Below the pieces are notes generated by a model, which did no database searches, was not told the DNA's origin, and saw only the letters and a list, made by a program, of their open reading frames with translations. A DNA stretch of 11,922 nt, from positions 1 to 11,922 of the forward strand of contig JAKFVJ010000056.1 of assembly GCA_021732245.1 (NCBI GenBank), read 5' to 3'. Origin of the DNA: Candidatus Obscuribacterales bacterium. Its GTDB lineage: Bacteria; Cyanobacteriota; Vampirovibrionia; Obscuribacterales; Obscuribacteraceae. Position numbers and translations under genes: made by a program. This document shows, piece after piece, positions 1-6,048 of the stretch (the first letter of the stretch is position 1; the number at the start of each line of letters is the position of its first letter).

Positions 1-1
1 A

Positions 2-151
2 AGGCGGGCGCGAAATCTTAAGGTAAGCAATTACCGCAAATCCGGACAGGACATATATCGCAAGGCTACAGCCTTTGAAGCACTTCTGGGCTACCTGCAC
101 CTAACAGACGAAACCAGGCTTTTATCTATCCTGCACTTAACCTTGAAATAA
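2..151 (+). CDS. mrnC: Mini-ribonuclease III, C-terminal fragment (5' end outside window)
   Basis: An open frame enters from the left edge and stops at TAA 149-151, giving 49 residues. The visible protein contains a basic stretch beginning RRARN, then YRKATAFEALLGYLHL, then a short tail ending in LTLK. This matches the C-terminus of Mini-RNase III (MrnC), where a basic RRGRN-like segment is followed by YRxATGFEALLGYLYL; the Glu in FEALLG belongs to the metal-binding RNase III signature. The family is a double-strand RNase lacking a dsRNA-binding domain and is known for 23S rRNA maturation in Bacillus. The N-terminal catalytic half is outside the window, so completeness cannot be judged. The family call rests on this one recognisable block. 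No convincing terminator follows before the kinase gene. Confidence 0.8.
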   Translation, partial: RRARNLKVSNYRKSGQDIYRKATAFEALLGYLHLTDETRLLSILHLTLK

Positions 152-216
152 AACCTAAAATCTTAAAATATAGGTTCCATTCTTAAGGGTTCTTCTCCTC
201 TGGTGATAATTTAGCC

Positions 217-252
217 TTGGTGGCCCGTGTTTTACCTGCTATAGCAGTGGAT
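217..252 (+). promoter_or_regulatory. Putative extended -10 promoter placing transcription start at the kinase ATG
   Basis: TTGGTG (217-222) is followed after exactly 17 bases by TATAGC (240-245), preceded by TGC, giving an extended -10 TGCTATAGC. The expected start of transcription is about base 252, at the ATG at 251. No Shine-Dalgarno sequence lies upstream of that ATG, which fits a leaderless transcript. The -10 lies inside a perfect 12-base palindrome, CTGCTATAGCAG (236-247), which could also be an operator. The -35 match is weak (3 of 6). A weaker alternative -10 is GATAAT at 205-210. Confidence 0.35.
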
Positions 253-1357
253 GGTGGTCTTCGGCTTGACCATAACATCAGATAACATTTTTGAGAGCTT
301 CAATAATTACAGCGCTGACGGCCTTTTAGTCAGCGATGGCAATGGAAAAATCGTTGCCTCTAATAATGCCGTCTCTAAACTTACTGGACGCGCCGCCGAA
401 GAAATAGTTGGGCAGAACATCACCTCACTTCTTGCCTGCAGTTGTTTAAACGACGAAGAGAAGAACGGCAATCAGCTTTTACTGTCCACAGCTGAAGACA
501 CTAAACTGCATAGCGGGACTTTAATTTGCCCCAATGGAATGGACCTGCCAATTCCTGTGACACACAGTCCAATTGGCTCAGCCGACGGCAGCGCCGGCAC
601 TTTGACCGTACTTTACATAATTCAAGCAAGTTCCCTTCAGCAAGCGCAAACGGAATTTGTCAGCACTGTCAGTCATGAGTTGCGCACACCGCTTACATCA
701 ATCAAAGGCTTCGCCGACACAATACTGCGTGCAGGTGATCGACTGGATGCTGCACAACAAAGAAGATACATCGGCATTATAAAAGATCAAGCCGATAGAC
801 TTGCCCGTCTTGTTGAAGACTTGCTTGCCGTATCTCGCCTAGAAGCACGCAAACTGCAATTCACCATTCGTGCAATTGACCTGACCGAAGCTGTGCACAG
901 AGTAATTCGCAACTTGATGGAAAAAGCCCGCAGTCATAAACTTGTCACCAAGTTACCCAACGGCTTGCCGCCTGTCTGGGCTGACGCCGATAGACTCGAG
1001 CAGATTTTAACCAATCTCATCGACAATGCGATCAAGTATTCACCACCTGATACCACAGTTACAATTGAAGCCAGAGAATTAACAGACAAGCCTCCGTTTT
1101 TGGAAATATCCATAAACGACGAAGGTGGTGGCATACCGGAAGAACATCTATCAGAAATCTTCAACAAGTTTAGTCGTCTGGACAATCCACTGGTCAGACA
1201 AACAGAAGGAACAGGTCTCGGGCTCTACATCACTAAATCATTAGTGGTGGCACTGGGCGGCAGCATTAGCGTAACAAGCCAGCCAAAATCAACAACCTTT
1301 ACCGTAAAAATTCCTGCCGCTACTCTGGAAGAACAAGCAGCGCGAGGTAGAGGCTAA
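251..1357 (+). CDS. Soluble PAS-domain sensor histidine kinase
   Basis: A 368-residue kinase that should autophosphorylate on His142 and pass the phosphate to a receiver. An N-terminal PAS domain (about 13-120) precedes the dimerisation/phosphoacceptor helix with H-box FVSTVSHELRTPLTS (136-150). The ATP-binding domain has an N-box with NLIDNAIKYSP (255-265), G1 DEGGGIP (290-296), an F-box-like IFNKFSRLD (303-311) and G2 GTGLGLY (320-326). All hallmark residues are present, so it should be active. There is no signal peptide or membrane segment, so it is predicted cytoplasmic and the PAS would sense an internal cue. ATG 251 is the first start after an in-frame TAG at 242-244; GTG 254 and TTG 266 are alternatives. 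The stop overlaps the next start as TAATG, indicating translational coupling to the REC-GGDEF-REC gene. Specificity cannot be read from the sequence. Confidence 0.93.
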   Translation: MVVFGLTITSDNIFESFNNYSADGLLVSDGNGKIVASNNAVSKLTGRAAEEIVGQNITSLLACSCLNDEEKNGNQLLLSTAEDTKLHSGTLICPNGMDLPIPVTHSPIGSADGSAGTLTVLYIIQASSLQQAQTEFVSTVSHELRTPLTSIKGFADTILRAGDRLDAAQQRRYIGIIKDQADRLARLVEDLLAVSRLEARKLQFTIRAIDLTEAVHRVIRNLMEKARSHKLVTKLPNGLPPVWADADRLEQILTNLIDNAIKYSPPDTTVTIEARELTDKPPFLEISINDEGGGIPEEHLSEIFNKFSRLDNPLVRQTEGTGLGLYITKSLVVALGGSISVTSQPKSTTFTVKIPAATLEEQAARGRG

Positions 1358-2694
1358 TGATTCTACCGAAACCTTCAATTCTCATCATACATGAAAGCCG
1401 CCAAGCTGCTACTTACGCTTCACTTCTGGAAAAGACTGGCGCTAAAGTACACGCCGTCACATCCTTCGATGAAGCCAATGAATTACTTTCCTTCTTGCAT
1501 CCGGATCTTGTTCTACTAGCTGCCACCATGCCTCAAGGCGACGGCAGACTTTACTGCCAACAGATAAGAGCAACGCTTGTGCATCCGCGTCCAGTGCTTG
1601 TGCTTATGCACTCTGGTGATGACGTTAATGAGCGCATTAAATCATTCCGTTATGGTGCCGACGATGTGCTTGCCGATCCAATCGACAAAAACGAATTAGC
1701 CATAAGAGTCTTGGCTCACTTAAGACGCCGCCAGGAAGAACTGTCCTCGCGTCTCACTCAATTGCCGGCGGCCACCCTAAGCCGGCGCATGCTTGAACAA
1801 AGTCTGGTATCAGATCGCACTTGGGCTGCCTTGTCTGTCGACATAAACAACTTGCGCGTTTACAACGAAGTATATGGAGACTTGGCAGGCGACCAGTTAA
1901 TCAAGGCTCTCGGAGCCATTCTTGTTGACTCCGCTTCTGAAAATGACTTTGTCGGCCACATTGAGGCAGATGACTTTCTACTCATCACAGACTCAGCTAC
2001 TGCCGAAGAAAAGGCCGAAAAGATTTGCCAACAATTCGATAGAGCCAGCAAACGTTTCTATCCAACTGAAGATATTGAACGCGGTTATTTAATTGCAACC
2101 GGAATTGGTGGCATCCGCAGGCGACTGCCCTTAATCTCCATTGCCATAGGCATAGTTAACAGCACTACACGCCGCTTCCAAAGCTATGTGGATGTCTTGA
2201 CCAATGCTCATGATGTGCGCAGTTTGGCCAAACAGAAGCCTGGCTCAGGTTGGGTTTCCGACGGCGTTATGGAGCCGGGGGTTTACTGCAAGGATCCACT
2301 GCGTTCCCGCATTTTGGTTGTTGAGCCGGATGGCGCAATGGCTTGTCTCCTGCAAGAAAATCTTTCCCTGGAAGGTTACGTTGTCGAAGTAGCCTCGTCA
2401 GCTGCAGAAGCACTTGATCTGTGCCGTCATGAGCCACAGCCGGATCTCGTTTTACTCGAATCAACCCTGGCAGACAGAGGTATAGATGGCTGGGAATTTT
2501 GCCGCATGCTTAAATGCGACGACCACCTAGGTAATATTTGGGTCATTATGGCGACCGCCCATCCGGACCAGGTAAGAGCCCTGGAAGCCGGCGCCGACCT
2601 CTATTTGCCCAAGCCCTTCGACATCCCATCGCTGCTGTCGGAAGTAAATTCCTTATTGCGTTCTCGGCTTTACCGGGTAGGCAGAGCCAGTTAA
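1357..2694 (+). CDS. Triple degenerate REC-GGDEF-REC signalling protein
   Basis: The 445 residues form three domains. The first receiver (about 7-125) has Ala55 where the phosphoacceptor Asp belongs (DLVLLAATMP), His-Glu in place of the acidic pair, and Asp107 where Lys is expected (DDVLADPID). The middle domain (about 150-300) has GGDEF-fold signatures, SVDINNLRVYNEVYGDLAGD and SIAIGIV, but its signature loop reads EADDF (203-207), lacking the two glycines that contact GTP, so cyclase activity is unlikely. The second receiver (about 318-436) keeps Thr400 and Lys419 but has Glu368 at the phosphorylation site, a change that often mimics phosphorylation. There is no DNA-binding domain. The start overlaps the kinase stop, so the two are probably made together. 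The likely role is a scaffold or protein-interaction output; the partner is unknown. The domain assignment is confident, the inactivity inferred from residues. Confidence 0.88.
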   Translation: MILPKPSILIIHESRQAATYASLLEKTGAKVHAVTSFDEANELLSFLHPDLVLLAATMPQGDGRLYCQQIRATLVHPRPVLVLMHSGDDVNERIKSFRYGADDVLADPIDKNELAIRVLAHLRRRQEELSSRLTQLPAATLSRRMLEQSLVSDRTWAALSVDINNLRVYNEVYGDLAGDQLIKALGAILVDSASENDFVGHIEADDFLLITDSATAEEKAEKICQQFDRASKRFYPTEDIERGYLIATGIGGIRRRLPLISIAIGIVNSTTRRFQSYVDVLTNAHDVRSLAKQKPGSGWVSDGVMEPGVYCKDPLRSRILVVEPDGAMACLLQENLSLEGYVVEVASSAAEALDLCRHEPQPDLVLLESTLADRGIDGWEFCRMLKCDDHLGNIWVIMATAHPDQVRALEAGADLYLPKPFDIPSLLSEVNSLLRSRLYRVGRAS

Positions 2695-2708
2695 GTAGTG
2701 GTTTTCCC

Positions 2709-2757
2709 ATTTGCTATTGAAGCAAATTGTCTTAGGCTAACGCCTAATACGCTTAGG
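2709..2757 (+). promoter_or_regulatory. Leader with competing hairpins ahead of thioredoxin gene
   Basis: The 71-base gap before the thioredoxin gene holds three perfect inverted repeats. Stem A pairs ATTTGCT (2709-2715) with AGCAAAT (2721-2727) around a 5-base loop. Stem B pairs TTAGGC (2732-2737) with GCCTAA (2742-2747). Stem C pairs CCTAA (2743-2747) with TTAGG (2753-2757) around TACGC. B and C share the CCTAA strand and cannot coexist, and C includes the first bases of the Shine-Dalgarno AGGTGAGG (2755-2762). A translational switch is possible. Stem A could instead be a weak terminator for the upstream operon, but no T tract follows. Confidence 0.35.
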
Positions 2758-2765
2758 TGAGGTTT

Positions 2766-3224
2766 ATGACAAGCAAATCTGCATTGGCTCTGGTGCTGGC
2801 TCTATCTGCCTTCAATTCACTGTCGACTCCCTCGTGGGCTCAAGAGCCGAAAGTCCCACACAGGCAAATATTAGCCATGGCCGGCTACACAGACAGTGAA
2901 AAGCCAAAAGTAATTAGCTTTCATGCCGACTGGTGTCCAACTTGCGATCAACTGCAACCATCAATCGACAAAGCGCAAAGTCGCTATGGCTCGCAAGTCG
3001 ACTTCATTTCCGTAAATATCGACGATGAAAAAAACAAGGACATAATGCGTCTCTACAAAGTACGTGGCGTGCCGGAAGTTGTTTTCATCAATCCACGCGG
3101 CAAAGTCGTAAGCACATTTATGGGCAACGAGCCGAGACAATTGAAGATTGGCATGCAAAAGTTACTCGATGACAAATCAGATCATGGAACAGCCATCGCC
3201 AAAGGCTCAGGTACTACGCAGTAG
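2766..3224 (+). CDS. Secreted thioredoxin-fold protein with CPTC active site
   Basis: A 152-residue protein with a signal peptide (Lys4, a hydrophobic core to about residue 19, probable cleavage after SWA at 25) and a thioredoxin domain. The active site is ADWCPTC (54-60) with Cys57 and Cys60, and the cis-proline loop is VRGVPEVVFIN (Pro103). Both redox cysteines are present, so it should exchange disulfides, presumably in the periplasm. There is no lipobox or TlpA-type insertion, and the Ser/Thr/Gly-rich tail after about residue 137 looks disordered. ATG 2766 is preferred because AGGTGAGG lies just upstream; the in-frame GTG at 2757 falls inside that ribosome-binding site and would add three residues. 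It follows the signalling pair by 71 bases and overlaps the convergent phosphatase gene at its 3' end. Oxidase, reductase and c-type cytochrome roles are all possible. Confidence 0.88.
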   Translation: MTSKSALALVLALSAFNSLSTPSWAQEPKVPHRQILAMAGYTDSEKPKVISFHADWCPTCDQLQPSIDKAQSRYGSQVDFISVNIDDEKNKDIMRLYKVRGVPEVVFINPRGKVVSTFMGNEPRQLKIGMQKLLDDKSDHGTAIAKGSGTTQ

Positions 3225-3819
3225 TTTTTACTTTCAAATCAGCCAGTATCCAGTCAATTGCTTCTGTAATTTCTGAAGCAATGTAGTCAGGCTTAACAGG
3301 CCACTGATATGTACCATCAAGAACTTGTTCACCATAACCTGTGCGAACAAGCACTCCCTTGCCGCCGATGTTATGCGCAAGTTCTACATCTGTGGATTTG
3401 TCACCGACAACATATGAGCGATTCTTATCCAAAGACTGATCATCCATGCAAGCTCTTTCAACCAAACCAATTTCCGGCTTGCGACATTTGCAATTGCTGG
3501 TGAATTCCGCAACTGTGCCGTCAGGCAAATGCGGGCAGTAATAAACAGCATCTAAATGGGCACCGTCTTTTTCCAGCAGCCCAACAAGGCGATTGTTAAG
3601 GTCAAGAATGTGTGATTCCGGATAATAACCACGCGCGGCCCCTGACTGATTGGTGATTAATACGGCCGCCACACCAGCCTCATTTAGGCGGCGCACAGCC
3701 TGTGCAGCTCCAGGAATAAGCACTAGCCGCTCGAGTTGGCGGATATAACCATCTTCAACATTTAAGGTGCCGTCGCGGTCCAAATAAACAACAGGCCGGC
3801 CCTGTGGATTGGAAGTCAT
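3214..3819 (-). CDS. gmhB: HAD-IIIA phosphatase, GmhB-like (heptose bisphosphate phosphatase)
   Basis: A 201-residue HAD phosphatase, close to the usual length of about 190 for D-glycero-D-manno-heptose-1,7-bisphosphate 7-phosphatase. The nucleophile motif is LDRDGTLN with Asp14 and Asp16; motif II is LITNQSGAARG (54-64); the structural zinc site typical of GmhB and HisB-N has Cys95, His97, Cys110 and Cys112 in CPH...CKC; the metal motif is GDKSTD with Asp140 and Asp144. In GmhB enzymes this step makes the ADP-heptose precursor for lipopolysaccharide core or surface glycans. No other heptose gene is present here, so the substrate could be another sugar phosphate or histidinol phosphate; GmhB is the best match from overall organisation. 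The start is ATG at 3819 with an extended -10 directly upstream and no ribosome-binding site. Its last codons overlap the convergent thioredoxin gene by 11 bases. Confidence 0.85.
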   Translation of the reverse strand: MTSNPQGRPVVYLDRDGTLNVEDGYIRQLERLVLIPGAAQAVRRLNEAGVAAVLITNQSGAARGYYPESHILDLNNRLVGLLEKDGAHLDAVYYCPHLPDGTVAEFTSNCKCRKPEIGLVERACMDDQSLDKNRSYVVGDKSTDVELAHNIGGKGVLVRTGYGEQVLDGTYQWPVKPDYIASEITEAIDWILADLKVKTTA

Positions 3820-3825
3820 GGGCTA

Positions 3826-3834
3826 ATTTTATCA
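3826..3834 (-). promoter_or_regulatory. Extended -10 element of the GmhB-like gene, likely leaderless
   Basis: Read on the minus strand this is TGATAAAAT: a TGn extension followed by TAAAAT, a 5 of 6 match to TATAAT. Six bases separate the hexamer from the ATG at 3819, so transcription would start at or next to the start codon. No ribosome-binding site is visible. No good -35 is seen, which an extended -10 tolerates. The divergent dyad at 3852-3868 lies upstream, near this promoter's -35 region. Confidence 0.4.
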
Positions 3835-3851
3835 TCTGAGGACGGCATATT

Positions 3852-3881
3852 TGTTGACATTGACAACATATCTCCTATTTC
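3852..3881 (+). promoter_or_regulatory. Dyad operator over the -35 of the BlaI-like gene
   Basis: An odd-length dyad, TGTTGACATTGACAACA (3852-3868), is centred on base 3860: arms TGTTG/CAACA plus inner CA/TG, with two mismatched positions. It contains two overlapping perfect TTGACA -35 hexamers (3854-3859 and 3860-3865). From the first, a 16-base spacer leads to a weak -10, TATTTC (3876-3881). A repressor bound here would block this promoter and lie in the upstream region of the divergent phosphatase promoter. The adjacent BlaI-type repressor is the obvious candidate, but the sequence differs from the classic BlaI/CopY TACA...TGTA core, so this is inference. Confidence 0.45.
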
Positions 3882-3903
3882 TTGTCGCAGGGTTGTCTCT
3901 GAC

Positions 3904-4335
3904 ATGATAGGATTGCCTCAGGGTAAGAATTATTCGGGTATTCGTGAGTCAAACATGAGAATACAAGACGATAACGCGTCATTTCGTTTTAACCAATCAG
4001 GTCTGAGAAAGTTCCTCGGCGATCTGGAATGCGAAATCATGGAATTGGTTTGGAAAAAAGCCAATCCCACAGTAACCGTACGCAATGTGTTTGAAGCTTT
4101 AAAAAAAGAAAGACAAATTGCTTACACAACAGTAATGACGACTATGGTTCGCCTCTCCGAAAAAGGTCTCCTAAAAATTGTGGACAAAGCCGGCTTAGCA
4201 AACTGCTACGCCCCAGCTGACACAAGAGATGAATTCATTCGCAAGTCAGTATTCTGGGTTTTGAAACAATTCTCGCGCGAGTTTCCGCACGAGTGCCAAG
4301 AATACTTCGCCAAAGCCAAAGCGAAAAAACGCTAA
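3904..4335 (+). CDS. BlaI/MecI/CopY-family transcriptional repressor
   Basis: A 143-residue winged-helix repressor. The family signature is clear: LGDLECEIMELVWK (38-51), TVTVRNVFEALK (56-67), the recognition segment IAYTTVMTTMVRLSEKGLL (72-90) and the wing with AGLANCYAP (96-104). The C-terminal helix (about 108-140) should mediate dimerisation. Classic members are released from DNA when the membrane metalloprotease BlaR1/MecR1 triggers their cleavage; no BlaR1-like gene and no beta-lactamase lies in the window, so the inducer is unknown. The first ATG (3904) has only AGGG eleven bases upstream. ATG 3955, giving 126 residues and removing a non-conserved N-terminus, is a serious alternative and closer to common family length. 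Its own dyad-covered promoter suggests autoregulation and possible control of the divergent phosphatase. The efflux operon converges on it, so regulation of the pump would need a distant operator. Confidence 0.92.
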   Translation: MIGLPQGKNYSGIRESNMRIQDDNASFRFNQSGLRKFLGDLECEIMELVWKKANPTVTVRNVFEALKKERQIAYTTVMTTMVRLSEKGLLKIVDKAGLANCYAPADTRDEFIRKSVFWVLKQFSREFPHECQEYFAKAKAKKR

Positions 4336-4360
4336 TTTACAAAACACTTAAATTTCGTAC

Positions 4361-4375
4361 GCGCATTGCATGCGC
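4361..4375. terminator. Candidate bidirectional terminator hairpin between convergent genes
   Basis: GCGCAT (4361-4366) and ATGCGC (4370-4375) form a perfect GC-rich 6-bp stem with a 3-base loop, midway between the stops of the repressor gene (4335) and the channel gene (4381). Rightward it is followed by CCCTTTCT, leftward by GTACGAAATTT, both only partly T-rich. Position favours a shared terminator; the short stem and weak T tracts keep confidence moderate. Confidence 0.4.
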
Positions 4376-4380
4376 CCTTT

Positions 4381-6033
4381 CTAATCTTTGATGGGCACGC
4401 CACTGGTTAGCGTGTCTACGGTAATTCGCCCGAGCGCTCTTAAAAGCCTTACTTGGGCAGTGTTGAAACTGACTATCGCATTGGCTTTGTCAGCCAACGC
4501 ATTTACATAATCGCGCTGTGCAATGACTGCGGCAAGATCAGTATCGACTCCTTCGGACAGTCTTGTTGTGGCAACACTTAACTGTTCACGAGATGAGTTG
4601 ACATAGTCTGTTGTCTCCTGGATAAGACTTTCCGCCTTAATACCATCGAGATAGGCCTCACGAACTTCTTTGTAAACCTTATTCAGTTGCTCGACACCTT
4701 CTAGCTGCACGCGCCTGGCTTCCCACTTAGCTTCCTGGACTCTGGCTGCGTCCACAGTACCCATGCCCGGCAACGCCCACTGCAGGTTTATTCCAATCTG
4801 ATAAATTTCCACTGTTGTAAATTTGGGATTGCTGCTAGTGCCACCACTGGCAGGTACCACACTGCTAGTGGAAAATGAGCCGGCCGACACACCGCTTGTC
4901 GAACCGCTGCTTGCCTGTGCTTGCTGCACATTGACGGCATCAGCACCTGTAGCAGCCATGGTAGCCATACCCTGAACAGTGGGCAGCAGTCTACCACGAA
5001 CAACCCTGACGTGATCTCTAGCGGCTAAACGCAATTGCTCGTACTTCTTCAATTCAGGACGATTCTTAATCGCTATTGCAACTAGATCATTTATTGTCAG
5101 TGAGGAATCAACGAGTCTTGCTTTCTTAACCAGTTGATCTTTCATCAACAAATCAACAGACGGATCAAGGTTTAGTGCCGTCGCCAGACTGATAGCCGAT
5201 TGGCGTCTTTCTATCTGTTGACTAATAAGATTTTGTCTATCGCGCGATAGTTGCGTCTTAGCTTGCAACACATCCAACTTAGTGTTGGCACCATTTTCGA
5301 ACAAGATATTGTTCCGTGCCAATAATGACTCGCCCAGCTCAACCCCTTTAATGCGAATTTGCAATAGTACATTATTCAGCACCAGTTGATAATAAAGCTT
5401 GCTGACATCAAACAGAACATCGTTGGTTGTGCCCTTTAATGACCAATTTAGGGCCTTATAGTCATGACTTGCTCTAAGAGCGCCAAACAAAATGGTGCCG
5501 CCTTTAAACAAGTACAAATTCAGAGAATTCGGTATTACCAAATAAGGACTATTTGCGGGCGCTATTTGACCAAACGGACTGGCGTAGTTGCCCCTAATAC
5601 CCTGATATGAAACACCATTGATCACTTCAGGCAAAAACTGTCCCATACTACTCCAGAAGCGCCAGCGACCCATTTCCCTATCAGCGTTGGAAATTTTTAT
5701 CGACAAATTTCCATCAAGGGCTGCTTGAGCAACATCCTTCAATGAAATGCTGCGCGCTGAATCGGCATCAAGTTGATACGGTGAAAGCGGCACTTGCGTC
5801 TGAATTAAAGCTTTTAGAAGCGGTGCTTTCACTTCCACTAGATCGGGTCCACGGAAAATCGTCCCTGTAGTCTCTTCCGACTCTAGACGAATTCTGTCAA
5901 GAATGGTGGCATCAGTTGAGTCATCGCCTTGTGTAGACTGAGACAAATTGGGCTGAGCCAAAACGGCTTGAGCCAAAATAGTCTGGCTTAAGCTTAGGCA
6001 CAATGCAATGAGCAAAATTGTCTTTCTTGTCAT
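4381..6033 (-). CDS. TolC-family outer-membrane efflux channel
   Basis: A 550-residue outer-membrane factor that should form the trimeric exit duct of the pump encoded just upstream. A signal peptide (basic MTRK, then a hydrophobic stretch; probable cleavage after VLA at 26) precedes a roughly 70-residue N-terminal extension and the duplicated TolC fold. Repeat one starts near ISLKDVAQAALDGNLSI, with barrel strands around 135-180 and long helices to about 290; repeat two starts near LTINDLVAIAIKNRPEL, with strands around 350-420 and a coiled segment from about 426 to 535 (VQEAKWEARRVQLEGVEQ, STARTS-like ATTRLSEGVDTDL). A Ser/Gly/Ala-rich low-complexity stretch (about 364-403) lies between the two second-repeat strands, so it is probably an extracellular loop. 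There is no N-terminal Cys for a lipid anchor. It starts 15 bases after the adaptor stop without a clear ribosome-binding site, suggesting coupling. Confidence 0.93.
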   Translation of the reverse strand: MTRKTILLIALCLSLSQTILAQAVLAQPNLSQSTQGDDSTDATILDRIRLESEETTGTIFRGPDLVEVKAPLLKALIQTQVPLSPYQLDADSARSISLKDVAQAALDGNLSIKISNADREMGRWRFWSSMGQFLPEVINGVSYQGIRGNYASPFGQIAPANSPYLVIPNSLNLYLFKGGTILFGALRASHDYKALNWSLKGTTNDVLFDVSKLYYQLVLNNVLLQIRIKGVELGESLLARNNILFENGANTKLDVLQAKTQLSRDRQNLISQQIERRQSAISLATALNLDPSVDLLMKDQLVKKARLVDSSLTINDLVAIAIKNRPELKKYEQLRLAARDHVRVVRGRLLPTVQGMATMAATGADAVNVQQAQASSGSTSGVSAGSFSTSSVVPASGGTSSNPKFTTVEIYQIGINLQWALPGMGTVDAARVQEAKWEARRVQLEGVEQLNKVYKEVREAYLDGIKAESLIQETTDYVNSSREQLSVATTRLSEGVDTDLAAVIAQRDYVNALADKANAIVSFNTAQVRLLRALGRITVDTLTSGVPIKD

Positions 6034-6048
6034 TGGTATTATCCAGTC

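Noticed and set aside
143..169. TTGAAA with TAAAAT as a promoter for the kinase gene
   Set aside because: The spacing is only 15 bases and the -35 lies in the last codons of mrnC; the extended -10 nearer the start is a better candidate.
2538..2720. Open frame running past the stop of the REC-GGDEF-REC gene
   Set aside because: It overlaps receiver 2 in another frame, contains no family signature and its translation is proline/arginine-rich noise.
5951..5978. Near-tandem repeat of GGCTGAGCCAAAA in the signal-peptide region of the channel gene
   Set aside because: Two imperfect copies encode the repeated LAQ of the signal peptide; this is a local duplication inside a coding region, with no sign of a regulatory or mobile element.
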